From assembly GCA_015852425.1 (NCBI GenBank), contig JAAAIG010000203.1, positions 1 to 49,332 on the forward strand: 49,332 bases of DNA, written 5' to 3'. Source of the stretch: Gryganskiella cystojenkinii (Eukaryota; Mortierellomycota; Mortierellomycetes; Mortierellales; Mortierellaceae). The notes below the pieces were generated by a model, which was given only the letters and a program-made list of their open reading frames with translations, was not told the DNA's origin and searched no databases. Each line of letters begins with the position of its first letter. Position 1 is the first letter of the stretch. Positions 43,658-49,332 of the stretch are shown piece after piece. The translations under genes and the position numbers were made by a program.

Positions 43658-46600
43658 TTAACTCCGCGCTGCCTTCAGCTTAGTAAGCTCGGCTTTGAGC
43701 GAGCGCATATCTTGCCGCGTGAACTCTCTCTCCCTCTGAGCGGTTTTCAGCTGGCGTGAAAGTTCTACAAGCTCCAGCTCCTGTTCGCGAATTCTCTCCA
43801 GATGTTCCGTCGCCAGGTCAGGACTCAATCTCTCCGCCTTGGCTCGCAAGGTTTTATTCTCCTTCTCGAGCTGAGAAAGAAGAGTATCGTTTTCCTTCTG
43901 AGAGAGTTCGTAACGATGACGAAGATCCTGGAGTGTCCTTTCCAGTTCAGCTTTCTGTTGCTGCAAAGACTCGAGCTCCAACACTGCCTCGTGGTGGATC
44001 TTTTCCGTGCCTTTGAAGGTGTCGTCCTCCCAAAGTGCTTGCCGCCTCTGACCATTCTCGGTGAGAACAGGCTGTGCAACCATGGACAATGCATGAAAAC
44101 CAGATTGCACAGGCTGCTCCAGCAGCGCGCTTGGTGTCGACGACAGCAATCCTTGGACAGCGCCATGAAGAACAGGTTCGCGCGCAAGGAGCATTGCTTG
44201 AGCCTTTGCAAGTTGTGATCGCACCTGCGCAACTTCAGCATCTGACTCTTCAATACGAGACTGAAGATCTGCTATTGCTAGCTTCTTCTCGTTCTGGAAT
44301 TCTTGAAGAAATTGCTGCATTTTCACTATGCCCATTTCGGCACGGCTTAGCTTTTGGCGAAGATCCGCAAACTCAGATGAATCTTGCTCTCTTTCAGCAG
44401 AAGTGCCAGTCTGGGACATCAGAGACAACTCGTCTCTCTCCTTTTGGAGCCTGAAACACTTTGCCTGGAGTTCCTCTAGAGCGACTTCGTTATCCAAAGC
44501 GCATCTATCTCGATCTGCAATAACTGTCTTGAGCTCGCTTACGTGCGCGACTGTGGATTTTAGCCGAGATTCGATTTCTTGATGCTGCGCCAGCGGAATT
44601 CTCTCGGTAATATCTTCAGTGTGGGACCGCAAATTAGATTGTAATCGACTGATCTCGGCATATGCTAGCTCTAGATCTGCGGAGACTTTTTCAATGACAG
44701 ACTCTAGGCGGTTCCTCTCGGCCTGGTATCCTGCCGTGTCAGATTGGAATCGTAGGTCGCGAGCTTCTGCTCGGGAAAGCTCAGCCTGGACATCCCGCAA
44801 CTCCGCGCTGACACGCTCAAACTGGTCCTCCAGACGTGATCTATCCTCGCGAGTATCGGACAAGCCAGCGCGGAGGTGGTGGACTTCGGACTGTGCTCTT
44901 AGCAGCTCATCCCTCAGTTGTGACATCTGAGTGTCAAAGACCTTGTCACTATCGATATGTGCACTCAAGGCCGACTCTAACAGGGCGATCTTCTCTTTAG
45001 ATTCAGAGAAAACCCGCTGCTGAGTGTCAACTGAAATGGCCCGTGACTCCTCGAGTTCCTTCCGGAGCTGCTTCAGACTACCGTGAAGAATCGTTCGCTC
45101 CTCCATCCAGGTTACGGCATTGGCTTGCAGATCGCTGATCTCAAAACGGGCTGACAGCAACTCAGCGCGCACAATCTCTAGATCATGATCGCGCGTCTCA
45201 CCATTCAGGTCATTTTCTACATCCTCGACAGCGTGAACGTCCAGTCGTCGCTGTTGCTTCCCAAGTTCTTTCGATATTTCCATCTCTTGGCCTACCGAAT
45301 TTCGTTCTTCCGGTAATCGGGACGATCGCTCTTCTAGCTCATCTATTTGCGCTCTTGCTGCCATGAGTTCCATACCGGCTCGCAGAAGCTTATCCTCCAT
45401 CAATATTTTGTCCTCTTGAGCGGTGAAGAGGTCCTCCTGCCACTTTGCCGCGCGTTCCGCCAAGCTGTCAAACTCGATTTGTTTCAATGAGCTGCCTGCT
45501 TCTTCATCGGATTCGACATTTTCGTTGTTCCCAGGAGGTCCTTCCAGTTCCCTGATCGATACTGCCTCCAGTCGCTCCAACAAGTCTCTCTCGCGTTGAA
45601 GCGCCAGTTCAAGGTCCTTAGAGACAGCCTGTTGTAGCGGACCGCACTCATCCTCATTCTCTTTGGACCCGCTTGCTAGTACAATTTCCAGTTCTTTTTG
45701 AAGAGCGGAAACCTGTTCCTCGAGCAAACATGAAGCTGCCCGCAGCTGCTGTTCGATCTTCTCGCTCTGGTGCGCCTTGGCCTGGGTCTCCTGCAGCTTT
45801 CTCGTAGACTCCTCTTGGATGTTCATCAGCGTAGTCTCTAGGGCCAAGACACGTTCTTTGAGAACGGTGTTTATAGACTCCGAGTCACTCTTGTTGTCAG
45901 GACCAGATTCAGGAGTGGCTCTTGAGTCTGTCTTGGATTCGTCCTTGGCATGTTTTGCTTGAAGTGCCTCCATCTCCTCCGTCAACATCTCGAATCGGTA
46001 CTCTAACTTTGCCATCTTGAGAGCTTCATCGTCCAGATACAGCGCCTTTTCTTCCTCGAATGATGCGTACAGCCGCTCTTGAATGACCTTGTACGCCTCA
46101 TCCTTCATGGCCTGATGGCTTTTGAGTTCATGACTATGAGAAATTTAAAGTATTGAAAGGTCCATCATCAGTCTACTAACACAAACCCAGAGAACTACGT
46201 TGAATTTGTCCAGCATACTTACATTTGTTTATCTGAATCGTGTAAGGAGCGCTCCAGTTGATCCATCCTCGATGCCAAGGCCTTTTTTTCATTCTCTGTG
46301 GACTTCAGTAAATCTTGCAATTCCTTCATATCTGATCGTTGGCCTTTGAGCTGCCGACGTAAGCCTTCCGACTGTTTTGAAAGCTGTTCGGCCGAATATG
46401 TTACACCGTCGATCATTAGCGTGCAGGAAGCCTTTTCTTGGACTGCATCCTTCAACAGTGCGCTTTCCAGTCTCATTTCTTCCAGCAATCTATCTTTGTC
46501 CGCGATCATAGACGTGAGCAAACTGTTGCTCGACACGATACTTTCTTGACTTTCGATTTGCTCTTGTAGGTACTCGAGATCGGCTGCCATCCTTTTGTTG

Positions 46601-48695
46601 ATCTCCACCAGTTCATCGACCTCCAATTGGTCCATTTGGGATGGCTGGTTTCCTATGCCTCCAGTCTTTTGACGAAAAGGCGGTTCGGATATTTGAGCGA
46701 ATTCAGCAATCGATCCCGTTGGTGCCATGGGATGAGCACTGTTAAAACTTATGTCAGATGTGGACTGAGGCACCTCGCCATTTGACCGCTGACGGTTGAT
46801 TGATGCTTCCTGGAGCTGTATCTGATATTGACGTCGATCTCCGTTGGTTTCGGGCAAGCTGGAGTGAAATCGTTCCTGACTTGAATATTCCAACAGATCT
46901 GGAGACATGCCATATGTTGGATCGGCTTCCAGATCTGTAAAGCCGATATGAGTCGATCGTACAGGTGGGGTAGTAGGCAGGGATGTGCGGGATTGCTGCA
47001 GATACGGATCCGGACCTTGTTGCCGTCTCTCTCGTAGCTCCCTTGCCTTGCTCAAGAGCTTATCTCTTTTGTTACGCTGGATCTGTGGCTGTAACGATAC
47101 AGCTTCTCTAGTATTTTTCGCATCCTGCTCTACACGGGTATCTTGAGGTTCACGGACCTCGGTCCCTCGACCATTTCCGTCATGAACAGCTCTACTTTCC
47201 ATATCAACTGGACAGTCCGGCGGTACATCCGTAACTGTAAAGTAAGAGAACAGGCGAACGATATGTTAGCGGTAAGGACATGGCGTTCATGGTTATACTG
47301 GAGTCCGTAAGTCACTCACCAAGCATGCTTTCAGCTGTATTATCAAAAAACACGCTTGTCCCCGCGGGATTGTCGATGAATACTTCATGATCTGAAAAAG
47401 AAGGCTCCTTCGGGTTAGAGGGCGGTGGACTGGTGCTGCGCAACTGCAACGTTCCTAGAGGCAATGGAAGATCTTGAAGGACGTTTTCAGTTGAGGTCGT
47501 TTGCTTGCTTAGTTGAGGAGTCAGCAAAGCAGCTGGTTTCTCTGATTGGCCCGTGATTACTGGTGGTGGTGCTGAAGAGAAGATAGAGTGGGCACTACTT
47601 TTGACGCCCTTGAACAGTCTTGACACTCCTCTTTCAAAAGCGGCAGACTTTGGCATGGCCAAAAGTTCTTCAACCGCGCCAAGAGTAACCGGGTCGATCA
47701 AGCCCAGGCGACGTCCTGAGGATAATGGAGCGGAGTTTTGTGAAGGTGAAACGGAAGCATACTGTCCTTCTGGCGACGACATGTGAATCTGCATGTTCTG
47801 ACTTTCTCCATTCTGGCCGAGAGTCGTTTTGACAAATACTGGGGTCTGGTTGCTCAAGATCGCGTGATCCTGTAGTTGTTGTTCTCCGTCGTTGACAGGT
47901 GAGTGCTGGTGTTCCGAGCAAAGCCGCCCGAGACCGTTATTAAAGGAGGTGATTGGCACCAGTCCACCTTTCTTTAAGATATAAAAATATATGAGGCCAT
48001 TGTGTTAAGAACTTGGGTATTGGGTGTCGTAGGTTCAATGCGGCAAGGAGGGTGGAGGTGGATCCAACTTTTCAGGCGCGACTTTGTGTACCTTTTGTTC
48101 TTGAATATTCCTCTCAGGTGGTGGAAGAAAATTAGATATTTCCATCGAGCGCGTAACCGTCCAAGGTTCAGGTACACCAAAGGCAGGTGCATGGATGGGT
48201 TGCGAAGGACCTGTAAGGGTACATGGGTTCGATGCTGGTGCCATGAAGTAATCTGGCGAGGTGCTTTTTCCAAAGAGGATGTCCGCTGAGGGAAGAGCGG
48301 CGGTTTCTCCTTCAGACATGAAGTCGGGCAACAATGCGTTGGTCATGGACGGTGCTAGTTCCTTTTCGCCGAGATTGTGTTTAATAAGTGGGAGATTTAC
48401 AGTCTCCTCTGTGGCGCATGACTGGTCAGGGACGTGATGCAGATGAAGCCCTTGTTCCATGAACTGATGGCTGGAATGAGATGAATCTGTTCCGAGGTGG
48501 AGGAAGAATGAGGTGTCGCCGTCTCCAAAGAGACTGTCTGCAGTCGGAAGGTCGTCCAGGAAAGGAAGGCCTGTGGGCCGCTCTACTGATCCCTGTTCCT
48601 TTTTCAAATGCGAAAATGGATGATTAACAGGTCGTCATTTTCACTTCATCATTCAACGCGTGCGATCGAGATTGTGCTCGGTCACTAACCACCAT
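43658..48695 (-). CDS. Large coiled-coil protein, about 1565 aa (5 exons)
   Basis: Well-supported exons on the minus strand are 48598-48092, 47971-47320, 47234-46223 and 46133-43658. They join in phase through gtacac/ttaaag, gtgagt/ttacag and gtaagt/ctcatag borders. A first exon 48695-48645 (MVVSDRAQSRSHALNDE) with a 46-bp intron is proposed only to supply an ATG and is weak; another start may lie upstream. The N terminus carries a short acidic/aromatic motif (LPFLDDLPTADSLFGDGD); the middle is Ser/Pro/Gln-rich. From about residue 600 to the end it is nearly continuous coiled coil with Glu/Gln/Leu heptads. Function is unknown; a Golgi, spindle-pole or cytoskeletal tether is possible. It converges on the other coiled-coil gene. 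Confidence 0.72.
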
Positions 48696-49332
48696 TGAGC
48701 AAACGGACGTTCAGGCGCGATGGAGAAAGGGTCAGAAGCAGAGAGGAAGATAAGAAGAGCGCACAGGAGGAAAAGAATAAAAAAAAAGGGAGGGAGAGAA
48801 TTGTGCTCAATTACTACTCTTTTTTTTTTATTTTCTCGGGGTATCTCCAGCCCCAAAGTCGCCTCTTTCTTTCATCTCCTCATCACGCTTTGCCAAAGTC
48901 ATCCAAAGTACAGTCTTAGGGTAGTAGCCTCATTATCAGGACCGCGAATGAAGAATAAAGCTGCCAAAAGTCAATCAAATGTGTTTAGCGGTGAGTATGC
49001 ACTACTTGACTACAGCTGGACAAGGAAATGAACAAAGACAAAAAGACATAGGACTGACAGAACCGTGGTTGCATGCCCTACCTTTTGATGTCCACTTCAC
49101 AATCCTCATCCATGCCCGAAACGATTTTGCCCAACCCAACTAACAACGCTAACATCGAATTCCTTGGAGCTTTTGATTGTCCATAAGACACCATTTACGA
49201 ATGAATCAAATGAGTTACTGTTCTCAATATCTCACCGCCATTAGGAGCTGTTTAATGATGATGACATCAGTGATGAGTAGGGCTTCTTATCGAATCATTT
49301 GAATCGAATCCACCCCTGTTCAAATTCAATTC
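48696..49332. other. Right-edge region, possible 5' exon
   Basis: No gene can be supported. On the minus strand, pyrimidine-rich sequence (48720-48830) precedes the coiled-coil gene and may be its leader. A small ATG frame ending in a gtaggg donor (MDEDCEVDIK, around 49081-49113) could be an upstream exon of the same gene, but I could not join it in phase. Confidence 0.3.

Overview
The window is eukaryotic nuclear DNA, most probably from an early-diverging filamentous fungus; Mortierellomycota or a related lineage is my best guess. The evidence is many short introns with gt/ag borders mixed with long intronless ORFs, pyrimidine-rich leaders ahead of start codons, long A/T homopolymers between genes, polyglutamine and low-complexity regulators, and recognisable nucleolar, nuclear-pore and mitochondrial ribosomal proteins. 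The species assignment is inference. No CRISPR array, rRNA gene, canonical tRNA or intact transposon was recognised.

Layout. 501-3035 (+) is a seven-exon ALADIN-type nucleoporin. 3195-6038 (-) is an F-box/leucine-rich-repeat protein and 6388-7104 (-) a hotdog-fold thioesterase. After about 2 kb of pyrimidine-rich leader comes a polyQ bHLH transcription factor (9163-11203, +). 11489-12904 (-) is a single-pass membrane protein with a His9 tract. 13344-15779 (-) is ENP2/NOL10, a small-subunit processome WD protein with an RGG tail. 17048-19769 (+) is a twin-PAS protein whose two halves are joined by a 59-nt exon between two unusually long introns. 20001-20936 looks like a decayed gene, and 21282-21503 (-) is a small unassigned ORF.

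22386-26069 (-) is a 1227-aa mitochondrial PPR protein. 26775-27959 (-) is the five-exon mitochondrial ribosomal protein bS18m. Divergent from it lies the most unusual locus here: three tandem small glycine/alanine-rich hydrophobic genes of the interferon-inducible ISG12/IFI27/IFI6 family (28373-30035, +). The third copy is apparently frameshifted, and a tRNA-like fragment lies between copies 2 and 3. 31038-31798 (-) is a basic-then-acidic unknown protein sharing a 139-bp divergent promoter with a 1966-aa polytopic membrane protein (31938-38230, +). 38407-39524 (+) is FCF2, with two CACGTG boxes upstream. Two large coiled-coil proteins (40250-43598, +; 43658 to about 48695, -) converge with 59 bp between their stop codons.

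The genes do not form one pathway. Themes are nucleolar pre-rRNA processing (ENP2, FCF2), mitochondria (PPR, bS18m, probably the thioesterase and by analogy the ISG12-like proteins), nuclear envelope (ALADIN) and regulation (bHLH, PAS, F-box). Exon joins were worked out by hand from splice motifs and reading phase; every join listed keeps frame, but none has been checked against RNA.
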